A program made the position numbers and the translations under genes. From NCBI GenBank assembly GCA_947000775.1, contig CAMQGK010000299.1:19516001-19580000 (forward strand): a DNA stretch of 64,000 nt, written 5' to 3'. The notes under the pieces are model-generated. The model made no database searches, had not been told where the DNA came from, and was given only the letters and a program-made list of their open reading frames with translations. Shown here in pieces: positions 36,101-48,800 of this stretch (position 1 is its first letter; the number at the start of each line of letters is the position of its first letter). Origin of the DNA: Pterois miles. Its lineage: Eukaryota > Chordata > Actinopteri > Perciformes > Scorpaenidae.

Positions 36101-38728
36101 CCGTCAAGCATTATGTTGTCTCAGACGGGCGTGCACGCATGACGGGGCCGATTGCATGCTCGTATCGGGTGTGGCAGAAACTGTGAGCGCAGACACCCAT
36201 CTCCCGTGGCCTCTCTCTGGCATTTCACCGCATACTTGAGCTCATGTGCCGCAAATCACTGCGACTGATATGTGCTGCTGCTTTTAATTAACCCTCGCTG
36301 CCTGCCACAGTATGGAGATATCTGCTGAGCTCAGCAAGAATAAAGGAAAAAATTGTGTGTTTGAGTTATGCAACATAATGTGGAGACCGTCTGAAATGAG
36401 ATATTTTTAGCTCTCTGTGTTTCCAGCCCAGAAAAAAATGTTGGTATTGTATGTTTCTGCAAACCGCGGATACAGTGAATGTTGTCCTGTTTCTGTTGTT
36501 GTTGTGTTGAAGTACAGCCGAACACAAACCTTCATCCAGGAGACCAAAAGTAAACGCTGACTTTATGTCTGTCGCGTAACACTACGTAAGAAGGTTTGCT
36601 AAGGGTGGTCGTTATTTACTTAAATCCTTAGTTTAATACAAACCATAATGCTTTTTCTGATCTTAACACCATAGTTGTGTTACCTAAACCTAACCAATCG
36701 TTACACAACGTTAACTATGTGGTATTGTGCGTTTCTGCAAGCGTGATACAAACTATGGCGGACTGAACCAGCCAAAATCAAAAACAAAGGAATAAATTAA
36801 TAAATTTCTCAAAAAATTAATGTAATTAAATGTAGCGAAATAATTAAAAGAAAATAACGTAGCCATTAATGAATTAATTATTTACTCTTCTGTATTATTT
36901 CCCCTTTATTTATTCATGTATTTATTTTTACTAATTTTGAACTAATTTTGCATTTATTTTATAATTATTTACAGTATATGCATTTGTTTATTTATTTGAA
37001 TGAATAAATATAAAGGTAAATAAAGAAGCAACAGAAATATCAGTTTATTAATATCAATTAATTATAGCCTATATTTATTTTTAAGATTGTTTTTGCTACA
37101 TTGACATACATATATATGTATTTGTTTATCGAGTCATTTATTTATTTTGTCAGGTTTTGTCCTCCATACACCCCCCCCCCTCCTCCTCTCTCTTTCTTAC
37201 ACCTCTTTTTTTTTTTTTTCTCTTTCTTACACCTCTGTTCGCTCGTCTCGTTCTCTCTCTCGTCATTTCCTCTGGTCGGCGTCGTTGTTCCCGTCAGTTG
37301 AGACGCTTCACATGAGCTGCATGTCAGCTTGATTTAAACGTGTGCTGCTCGATCGTCTGCGTCTTCATGACTTTACGTAGAAATCTGTGCCTGCAGCCCC
37401 TCGTTGTCGGGGTCCCGCCTGTCTGCATATTAAAGTGGACTGAAATGCACTGTGCATGTTAATATGCTTGCTGAGGTTTGGATAATAAATGTGGGTTTGA
37501 GGAGCACGCCGCCTCGTCTCATGATCCGGGTGCAGCGACGGCTGTAAGGCAGAAGATTCTTCAGTCGCACTCGAGGAGAAAGAAAAAGATGTTGTGGCTT
37601 CGTCGTAATCACACAGTGAAGCTTTTGTTCTGACATTGTTTGAGGTGAATCATCTGACAGCATTCCATGTCAGGTTAATGCAACGAAAACTATTTATTAG
37701 GACCTGTAGTTACTGTCTGTGAGTCAGCAGCTTTTATCATGAATCAGATTCCAGTGAAATCCGGAGGAAGGTCTGACCATGAGCCAACAGGAACTGATTA
37801 GTTAGGGTGTGGACCTGGATCCATTAGTGCGCTTAGAAATTCACATCAGTCAGTTAGGGAGCTGCGTTAGCAGCAGGCTAGCAGCGTCTGGTATTCAGGT
37901 TCAGGCTGGTATTCATTAAATACTGTGTTTCTTCCCTCATATTACTTTTCTCCTTCAGTCCTGCTCCCGCCACATAGTAGAGAAGCCACACCGACTGCTG
38001 TTTGGGAACTTCTTATGTTGTGATGAAATTTGATTGATTTCCAAGATATGCACGGGAAATTGTTAACAAAACATAGTCATTTAAAACAAATAATTCATTG
38101 AAAAAAATACTAACAAATAAAACAACTTTATTATGATCAAACGTTAGTGACTTTTCAGATGTGCATTTGAAATTATTGACAAATTACATAATTTTAAAAA
38201 ATGAAAAATATTATTTAAAAATTTAAATAAATAATAAGTACTTTTTGTGATCGGATTTTATTGATTTTAAATATATGCATTGGAAATTCTTAACAAAATA
38301 TCACAATTTAAAATATGAATAGAAAATATTTTTTTTAAAATAATAATTAATTTAAATAAATATATTTTGTGATCAAATTATTGATTTTGAAAATAGGCAC
38401 TGGAAATTATTAACAAAAATACATAACTTAAAACAAAATTAATTGAAAAAATATTAATAAAAAATCATCTAAATAAATACTTTTTGTGATCAAACTGTCT
38501 TGATTTGGAAATTATTAACAAAAATAATTAAAATCAAAGCATTAGTTGAAAAAATATTTAGAAAAAAATAATAAAATAGCATTAAAAAGAATAAATAAAT
38601 GCAAAAAAAGAGGAGAAAAAAGAAAAGAAAAAGTGAAAATGAAAGTTGTCCCCAGACAATCAGGTCATGCAGATGGAAAATATCATTCTAGGTTTGAAGC
38701 AACACACAGAGGATTGTGCACTGGTTTC

Positions 38729-38792
<64 letters not shown>

Positions 38793-41499
38793 GCAGAGCA
38801 TTGGTCTCCAGTTACTATTGTTGTCTGTGTAAATGCATGTAGGAGGGGCTCAAACTGACATTTTAGTGCAACAAAGCTGCTTTGGAAAGTGGAGACCAGG
38901 AGGCCGGGAGCAAGAGGCCACCGGTGGAGGGCTGCATAGCACAGCAGCGTCACACCCTGCACTGTCTGAGCACACCACCACACACTGTGTGTGTGTGTGT
39001 GTGTGTGTGTGTGAGATATGCCTTCAGGACAGTGTTTTGAATGACAGATCTGTCACAGCTTCGTGTGTGTGTTCATAGTTTTTCACAAGACAACAATGTG
39101 AGAACTTCCAGTTCCTCTGCAGCTGTTTCACGGCTTGTGAAGAAGACACACCTTTACTTTTACTTTTAATTGGTGCAGCGAGTTTAAATATTACCTTTTG
39201 TTTTGTCTTAGTGTGGTTGTACTGTTTGTCTGTGGTCAGTGGCAGGATTACCAGCAGCAAAGCAACGTCCTGCGGTGGACAGAGGCAGCAGCAAAACATA
39301 TTTTTATATTTCACACCTAAAAAAGTCAAAATCAATTGAAGTGTATGCTATATTTACAATATTTCACCACTTTATCCATACTAGCCCTTTCTGATGGGGA
39401 ACTAACGCAGTTTCCTATTCTCTCAGAAAAGCTACCAGACTCCATTAAAAAAAACAGTAATTTTACCTTGCAGAGCACAGGAATTGCTAATCTACCACTG
39501 CCTAGTTTGTTTGTGTTGTGTGATTAGGTGAATCTGAAGTAACCCTTTAAAACACCAAAGTTACACAGTAACACAAACAAACTCACTGATCGAGGCCGCG
39601 GTAGACCGGTAACTCCTGTGTTCTGCAAGGTAAAATTACTGTTTTTGTCAATGGAGTCTGGTGGCTTTAGAACATAGATAACAGCTTGAATTCCCCGTTG
39701 AAAAGGGCTGTCTGACAGCCAGGTCCGTCCATCCATGTGCAACCACTTAGCCCGTTAGGGGTCGCGGGGGGGCTGGCAGAATGCAGCTTTGGAGTTAATT
39801 CGAGTCCTCCTGACGGCGCTCGGTAGTGATGTGGTTCAGTCCCACCCAACGGCCCGTCATCAGAGCCGGTCCGCCCGTCCAGCACATCAAAACATGCATT
39901 ACTCAACCACCACCACCACCATCTTTTTTGTCAGTGATATTGCATGTTTGATATCGCCACCTTTAGTGTTAAATGACGTCGGAGTGGCCTTGTCATCATC
40001 TCTTAGTCATGGATAAAAAAACGTTGTGGATGAACGTATTTCATCATAGCTTCGGTTAACAAAGTTATCGCTGACACTTAAAGTGATTTTTCTTGGTGTC
40101 TAAAATGCTTTGCTTCGCTTTGCTCTGTCTGTCTTCAAACTCCATCTACTGTAGGTAATACACTGATTATGGAGAGGTACTTCATGTTGACAAAACACCC
40201 AAACTATCCCTTTAAAGCTTTGTGCGTCAGCTGCTCGGAGCCGTCGTCATGCATCAGAGGCAGATCCAACATGGCTGCCCCTCCTCCTGCAACAGACTGT
40301 GACTGGCTCGTAGCAGTCCAGCCCAGTCTGAGGAGGTTTGATGCTGTCGGGACACGCACACAGTTACACCCCAATGAAGCTGTGACGCCCCGGTAACGAG
40401 GCGCCCGCCCATTTAACCGTCAGTGCAGCACCTCCCGATGGAGAGAGCACACCTGAGCTGCCACAGCTCTTCTTCTTCGTCTTGCTCTTGGCGCCTGTTA
40501 CATCCAGTTAGGATCTGGAGTCACTTACTGCATCCAACCGTAAGTTTCAAAGCAGAGATCAGTCGCTGCTGCAGCTGATATGTCAACAGGGATGTAGAAA
40601 GGATGGATGTGACACACGAGCAGCGTTTTCATGTTTAGACGGGTGGAAGCTTGAGTCATTTCACACCAGGGGAGGTTTTTAAGTGACGGACGTCTATATT
40701 TTGTTTATTGATTTTCAAGGTGTTCTAAGGAAATGATTTACAATAAATTACAAAAGTTAAAAGAAAACAATTGAAAAAAAAAGATTTAAAATAATAATGA
40801 CAATAATATAAATAATAGTTCTGTAATTAAATGATACTGACTGTCAAGATATGCACTGGAAACTAACAAAAAATACATCATTTAAAACAAAACATGAATT
40901 GAAAAAATATATTCTTAAATATAAAAACAATAAATAGAATACATAATTGTTTAGTAATCAAATTTAGTTGGTTTTCAAGATAGGCACTGGAAATTATATA
41001 TATATGATTTATATTAAAATGATGTAATAATGTAAAGTAAGTAGTAATAATAATAAATAATAATTTGTTGTGTTCAAATTTGATTATTTTTCCAGATATA
41101 CATGGGATATTATTAACAAAAAGTACATAATTTAGAACATTAATTGAAAAAAATATGATTAAACATGCTACTACTAATAATAATAATTAAAATAAATCCC
41201 TTTTTGTGTTCAACTTGTATTGATTTTCAAGGTATGCATTGGAAATTATTCACAAAAGTACATAAGAAATATTAAAATAATAAATAAATAAATATTGATT
41301 TGTAATAATAAGAATAAATAAATAAACAAAAGAAATGATAAATCCTTTTCTGTGATCTAATTTTCTTGATTTTCCAGATACACTTTGGAAATCATAACAA
41401 AAATCCAATAATTAAAAAATATTGAAAAATGTTATTAAAAATACATAAATTGATAAAGATTTATTATTATTATTATTAATAATAGCAACAATAATGATG

Positions 41500-41535
<36 letters not shown>

Positions 41536-42857
41536 CCTAAATTAAATAATACATACTTTTTTGTGATCTCATTTTATTGATTTTCCATACACTTTGGAAA
41601 TCGTTAACAAAATGATGGCTGCTGCAGGAAGTTTGAGTCATTTCTCATCGGTGGGAGTTTTTAAGTGCAGGACGTCTGCTCTGGACAGAAGCGACGAGTC
41701 ATCAGTGTTTTGACATTGAATCTGCAGATACAGTTACTCAGCAGAAATCTGCCTCATAGAACCACTGAGTCACTCTAGATGTTACTAAGGTTTGATCGAA
41801 GCTTCTTGTTTCCTGAAATAGAGCAGAGTTAGTCCTGGTTTCAGTTCTAGCAGCTTGTCTGGAGAGTTCACATGATGAGGTTTGCTGTTGCTGGAGGGAG
41901 AAAGAGAGTTAAAGGTTGATGAACTCTGATCAACTGATCTCTCATCCTGAGCTATGTTAAGAAGCTAAGCATGCTTTCATCTGGCGGTAAGCTGGGCTGC
42001 CGGCGAGACCGGCCGACCTCTCTGGAGTCTCCTCAGTCTGCTGCTTCCACTCAGACTAGACTATCAAATACCAGGAGGAGTTACGTTAGATTACACTAAA
42101 CAATGATATTCAGATGCTTCCTGCATTTATTTATCTTTTACAATAGAAAACTTTGCGTTTTGGACTTTTGGTCGAATAAAACGAGTCACAGAGAAGCATT
42201 TTACTATTCTATCACTGTTTCACTGACAAAACAATAAATCCAGAAAATAATCAGCAGATCAGTGAATAATGAAACCTGTTGTTAGTTTGACATGTTTGTC
42301 TTTTCAAGGGGGTCTAGGGGGTCTTTACAGGGAGACAGCAGGTCAGCAGTAGAGGTCACATACAAGTGGTGAACATCTTTTTTTTTTTTCAATTTGAGAT
42401 GCAGCTCAGCACTGTGTGTCAAGTTGTTCTAGTTATTAATCAGAAAGTTTAAAAATGATTGATTACTTGATTAAAATAAATTGTAAATGTGTATAAGAGC
42501 GTAGAACATTACGATAGAAGTATCTGATGTCCATCCTCTATCATCTATTATGTGTCATAAGTTGTTGCAGCAATTTCTGGGTTGATACCATCATTTTAAC
42601 CGTTTCTCACCTCTCAATAATTATAAAAAATGACCAATAATCACTCTAAAATACCACATTAAGACATCAAGACCTTGAGGAACACCATAGAAAAAGCCAT
42701 GCTTTTGACTTTTGGAGATTTCTGCAAGAACTGCATTTTTTGCCAACTGGATGTTGAGCATTAGGTTTGTGGAAACTGCTCAGAAACCCCCTTATTGTTA
42801 GTGTAGCTAGGAAAGCCATCCATCCTCTGAATGCTCCAGGTCTCTAGTTACCAGGAT

Positions 42858-42888
<31 letters not shown>

Positions 42889-45800
42889 TAGTAGAGGCTG
42901 TGATTATCCTAGAGGTCACCACAGGTCATTTTACACAGGGAGGTCAATGAAATGGCTCCTACGGGGACTAACATCATCACACATGAATACAGTTGGACTC
43001 ATTGGATCCACAAGACTCTCAGCTTTACAGTGAGACCCAGTTTATGTGATTGAAGGTTGTTTAGGGACCCTAGTAAGATAAGATATTCCTTTATTTGTCC
43101 CACAGTGGAGAAAATACTATGCAGAAATATTCAGATAAACCATTTTAGAACAGGAGAAAATAACACACTTCTACTGTTTTCAAAAAAATTGCATCGATTT
43201 TGACCAAAAACTGCATGTGATTATCATAAAGTGGGCATGTCTGTAAAGGGGAGACTGGTGGGGACCCAGAGAACCCATTTACATTCACACATCTGGAGGT
43301 CAGAGCTCAAGACCCCTCTGAAAATGGCCATGACAGCTTTTCCTCGCCAAAATTGAACTTTGGAGCATTTATTTGTCCTTGACAAGCTAGTATTACCGTG
43401 GTTGGTACCGATGGGTTCTTCAGGTTTTCTAGTTCGGTATCAGTATCTTCACTCTGCCTTAAAGCCTTAAAGAAGTTAGTGGCATTAAAACAGATTTGTG
43501 TTAACGTGTTATTATTGTGTTAATTTTGACAACAGTAGTATAACGTTGCGTGCAGTCCCTTTAAAAGAACGTTCACTGTGGCACAAAGTAAAATCTCTGT
43601 ATTTTCCCTGTCTGAGAGGTTTTTATCTCTAACCTCAGTTTTCTTTTGTGTGTTTTCAGGTAAGAGGAAGCTCAAGCTCCCCAAGGAGGTGTTTGAGCAG
43701 CCTCCTCCCCCCGCAGTGTAAGACTCTGCTACGTTATATTCACTCACGCTTTCTCACATCCGAGGCTGTTCATTCATCGTGTTGCTCATACCTTCGTAGA
43801 CCTGGTAGACAGGAGGCTGAATGTGTTCGACAGGACAATGAACATATCAGATTTTCTTTCACATTTCTCATAATGAGCCCGTCAGCCCGTCCTGGTTATG
43901 GGACTTGAACACAAAATCAAATGTAAAAATATTCATTTGTTCTGACATTTGCACAGTTTCAACAAGACTTTGTGCAGAGTAATTTGTACATTTTGTTCCT
44001 CCTCCACGCACATCATCACTCCTGTTAACATGAAAACAGAAGCTGTAGAAAACAACATGATGGTGAGCTGCAGGAAAACTGAATGTTTAGTACGTCTTCA
44101 AGTGAGTCGTCTTCACTGAGAAACCTGCAACCTGGTTTCAGGCCAACTTCATGTGAAACGTCACGTCCACTTTCAGCCGTATTACACTTAAATGTTGCTT
44201 TTATTGAATTCACCTTGCTGATTTAATTTGTTAAAATTACTTTTTTTTATTTTGTCTTTTAATTTGTCATTTAATTATTTTTTACTTTTTTGAATAAATT
44301 ATTTTGTTTCTTTTCTAATTTATTTATTTTTTTAATTGTGTTGTAGTTATTTTAGTTCTGAATAGATTTTTTAAAAGATATTTTTATAATAATATCTAAT
44401 TATTATCTAATTTATAACATTTAATTTTAAAATAATTATTTATTTCTGAATTGATTAACATTTAAATTTGCTAATTTCTACATTTGTTTAATATCTACTT
44501 TATTTGTTTTGATTTGATTTTTTTATTTATTTGATTTTTTGTTATATTTGATATATTTAAAGATAATATTTATTTTATTTCTGAAGTTTTTTATTTTCTA
44601 AATCTTTTGATTTTGCGATTTCATTTATTTAATGTAATTTTATAACTGTATTTGTTTTCTCTCTTTTTAATCCTATAATTGTATTTATTGATCAGATTGT
44701 AATTATTTTCTATTTTTTTAATCCATTTTTAAACGTAATATTTCTTTTTATAAATCAGTTCGAAACTTTGAATGAAGGAAAATTTAACTCAAGATCCACT
44801 TACCAGCTTTTTCAGGATTTCATGTCCTTCCTCAGCTCAGTATGAACACTATGGATGAATCTGCTGTCCTCTGACGACGGAGGACAGAGACGAGGACATT
44901 TATGTTTTTATTGACAAACAGATCTTTGACACCATTTGTCCGTCCTGAGATTTTTCTGACATTTACTCTTTGCTTCACTGTGTTGTTGTTGTTGTTGTTG
45001 TTTGCCTCTTCAGAAGTGACATTTAACCAGTTTAAAGGTAATAAAATGTGTGTCTGTGTGTTTCAGACCCCCCAGAGATTTGGATTCAAAAGCTTGTGTA
45101 ACCATCGGAGAGAAGGTAATTTTATTTCATCTTTGCACCGCTCCTAAACCCATTCAAGGTTTATATTTTTTCCTCTTACATAACTCCTCACAGTTTACTG
45201 TTTTCCTTCTCCTGGTGTATTTTTGGTGCACAGAGGTCGACATGGTAAAGGCTGCGTTAGCTGTAAAAAACGCCCCGGTGAACATTACAGCCGAATTGAA
45301 CACGTCTGATTGTGGGGAGGCTGGAATGTCTTTTATTGGCCATCGGGCAGTAAAAATATTTATTTTAAACTCATCAGATAAGTGGAATTTTCCATTGGCA
45401 GAGGTGCCTGCTTTTCTCTGCTCGACTTGGCCTCCAGTCAAAGCGAATGATTTGCTGTTTGCTTGGATTGAAGAAATGAAGTTTAACATCTGTGGAGAGA
45501 CTGTTCAGTGACTCAGACTTCTTTACGTTATGCAGGAAGCTCTGCATAGATGTCACACAGACGTGGTGACCATCATCTGAAAGCTGGAACCTGAAGATTC
45601 ATTTGAGATGCAGCTCAGCGCTGTGTTGTTCTAGTCATTAATCAGAAATTATAAAAATGATTGATTAGAACATGATGATAGAAGTACATAATGTCTAGTC
45701 CAGTTTTTCCTCACCATAATTTAGCTTAATTCGTAGCATCTAGGTTGAAAACTGAGCCTGTAACAACGTCTGAAAGGCCGAACAGCAGCCGGGCCTCTGG

Positions 45801-48800
45801 AGTTTTAAATGTTTAAGACAGAGAGGGAAGATGTGTTTGAATCTCCTCTTCCTGGGTTAAGTCTCTGTTTGTGTCCACCTCTCGCCGGGCTCAGCTTGTC
45901 CTCTTGTTGTGTCGGAGCAGAACTTCGAGGTGAAGGCAGATGACCTGGAGCAGATCTGCGAGCTCGGCCGGGGAGCGTACGGCGTGGTGGACAAGATGAG
46001 GCACGTGCCCAGTGGCCTGATCATGGCTGTGAAGGTGAGTGACCAGAGGACAGACGACGTCCACGTGACCACAACCCACGTTCAAACGCTTTAGTGGACG
46101 TAAAGTGACGGGGAGGCGTTACTGTGAGTGATGGCGTTACAGCTCGTTTATCAGCTGCCGTCTGCAGCGTTCTCCCTCAATACTGGACCAGTTTCAGAGA
46201 CACACATGCAAACCCAGCATATGCTGTGCACAACATCACAACGCTACACCATCATCACCACCACTTTTCAAAATAATGTCGATTGTCCAGCTGCAATCAA
46301 GACGACACGACGACACTAACATGACTGAGGCTTGTGTTGTGTTGTGTTGTGTTGTGTTGTGTTGTGTTGTGTTGTGTTGTGTTGTGTTGAACTTCCTGTC
46401 ATCGCCGTCTCTCAGCGGATTCGGGCCACGGTGAACACTCAGGAGCAGAAGAGGCTGCTCATGGACCTGGACATCTCCATGAGGACCGTGGACTGTTTCT
46501 ACACCGTCACCTTCTACGGAGCGCTGTTCAGAGAGGTAACGTTCGCACCACAACATCTGTAGTAGCGGCTCACAGCTGTCTGGTTCACCACGTAGAGAAC
46601 GGCTGCTCATCTTCATCATCTTGTCTGGAAGAAGTTTGGCTTCTTTTATCAACAGTTTTCTGTTTTTTAGGAAAAAATGTTCATATTTCTATACAAGTTA
46701 TCAAAAAAGTATTGTTTTGACAACTGAATCTGGTTCAGCATTAGTATAAAAAATATCCAACCATGCTGGTGGATGCTGGGTTTTAGTTGCTGATACTGAT
46801 ATTGATTTTGAACCATAATCAAATCATAAAAATCTGATAGCAATATATCAGCCAATGCTTTTAAAAAATAATAGTACAACCTATTGTGACCCAGGTAAGT
46901 CCGAGGTAATGTGTCTGTAGTAACTTTAACCATTAAGTCTGAACAGTAAATCTTTGTGAAATAATACATTATAATAATTATTATAATTTTTAAATAAAAC
47001 AACAAATATGTTCGTCTATAATTTTGAGAACTGAAAATCAAATATACGAGAAGGTACAACCTACAGAGCATTTGCTTACGTTTTCCTGACTTTATGTTTA
47101 ATCTAAGTTTTTATTTATTTCTTTTTCATGTCAGATAATATTTATTCTGAAATGAATGAATCTGTGATAACTAGTATCTCCCACTGACTATGTTTACATG
47201 CACAAAATATGTATTTATGTGTCCAGCAAAGACGATCTTCCTACTAAGCTGTTTACATGGCTGATAAAGATAAATATTCCACTAATGCTTTACAAGCAGA
47301 TGCTCTGATTAATTTAACTCAACGTGACTTCTCCATCTTTCATTCCTTCAAAAACCTTCTTGAAAAGGTCGGCGTTGTGATATTTATCCAAAAACCTGTT
47401 TATCCAAATCTTTCATCATGTTTAACAGTAGGTGTGTTTCTCCTTCTCCTTCAACTAGGCCTGTGAATTGATTAAAATATTTAATTGTGATTAACCACAA
47501 ACTAATTGCACATTTTTTATCTGTTCAAAATGTACCTTAAAGGGAGATTCTGTTAGCGTAACTCGCATGAATATTGGATTTTCTTACTCAGCGTTACACA
47601 TCAGGCCTAAAGTCAGCGTTAACACAACAGCAGTCTCCTGGGTCAAAGTCCTGTGTCGCTCCTTCTAGTTATTATATCATGTAACGTTCAATAACAGTTG
47701 CTCTCTATACTACGCCACTTACTCTGACATTCGGCGTATTTGTGATTTGTAGAAACGTACAATGACGACTTTTCTTTCCTTGCGACTGGGCTGATTTTAC
47801 CCAACTGTGATGCAGCTGTAGATGTTCAAATTTCCATTTTTCTGAGCACTTTAAGGACTTCTCATCAGGGCTTTCAATCAATTTAAATATTTAAAATCCA
47901 TTGCACATTTTTCATCTGTTCAAAATGAACCTTAAAGGGAGATTTCATACTCTTACCAACATGGAAGTGGACAAATATGCTGCTTTATGCAAGTGTATAT
48001 ATATTTATTATTAACAACACAAATCAATGACAAATATTGTCCAGAAACCCTCACAGGTTCCCAAAAATCTGCTCCAATCATATCATGGCAAACTGCAGCC
48101 CAGCAGCGTTATTTAGCCTCCTTCACAACAAGCATTCAAGAGGTTTTCTAATTTTATACGATGCCAGTATCTTCACTTCAGGTTTAAAACTGAGCCTAAA
48201 CCACTGCACGTTGCGTTAATGCGAAATGTAAGGAATTAGTGGCGTTAAAACGATTTTAGTTCGTATTGCGTTAACTCTGACAGCCCTAGCAATAATAAAT
48301 TCTCATGGCGAAGGCAGTGTTTGCTCATCAGATGATGCCACTTCAGTACAGTGCTAATAAACAGTATTCCCTCCAGGGGAAGGAGCAGACTCTCAGGTTT
48401 GATCTTTAAATGCTTTTCAGACACTTCACAACTGTGATTATAAGGAGAAGAGCTGCAAGTTTAAAAGAAGAACATGTGCATCATGTGGTCAAAGGGAGCA
48501 GATTACGGAGCGTTATTTAACCTCCTTTTAGACCACAAAAAAAATCTCAAGTCGCATTAAAGAAATTAGTGACTTAAAAACAAATTTGCGTTATTATCAT
48601 GTTAACTTTGACGGCTGAGATATCGATATGTCCCACAATCTGAAAATGCTCCATTCACAATGAGGCCTAATCCAAAATATCCACACAGATCCGCATTGTT
48701 GACATGAACACTTGTGAAGGTTTGTCCGGATGCAGACAACTTCCTGCAGCAGTGAGTGGATGTTCAGGATTTCCTCTCTGTGACTAAAAACACTGGAAAA

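Noticed and set aside
45050..45511. 153-codon frame starting inside map2k6 intron 2 and running over exon 3
   Set aside because: Its frame over exon 3 matches the kinase, but it reads past the GTAATT donor into intron; only 45067-45115 is coding.
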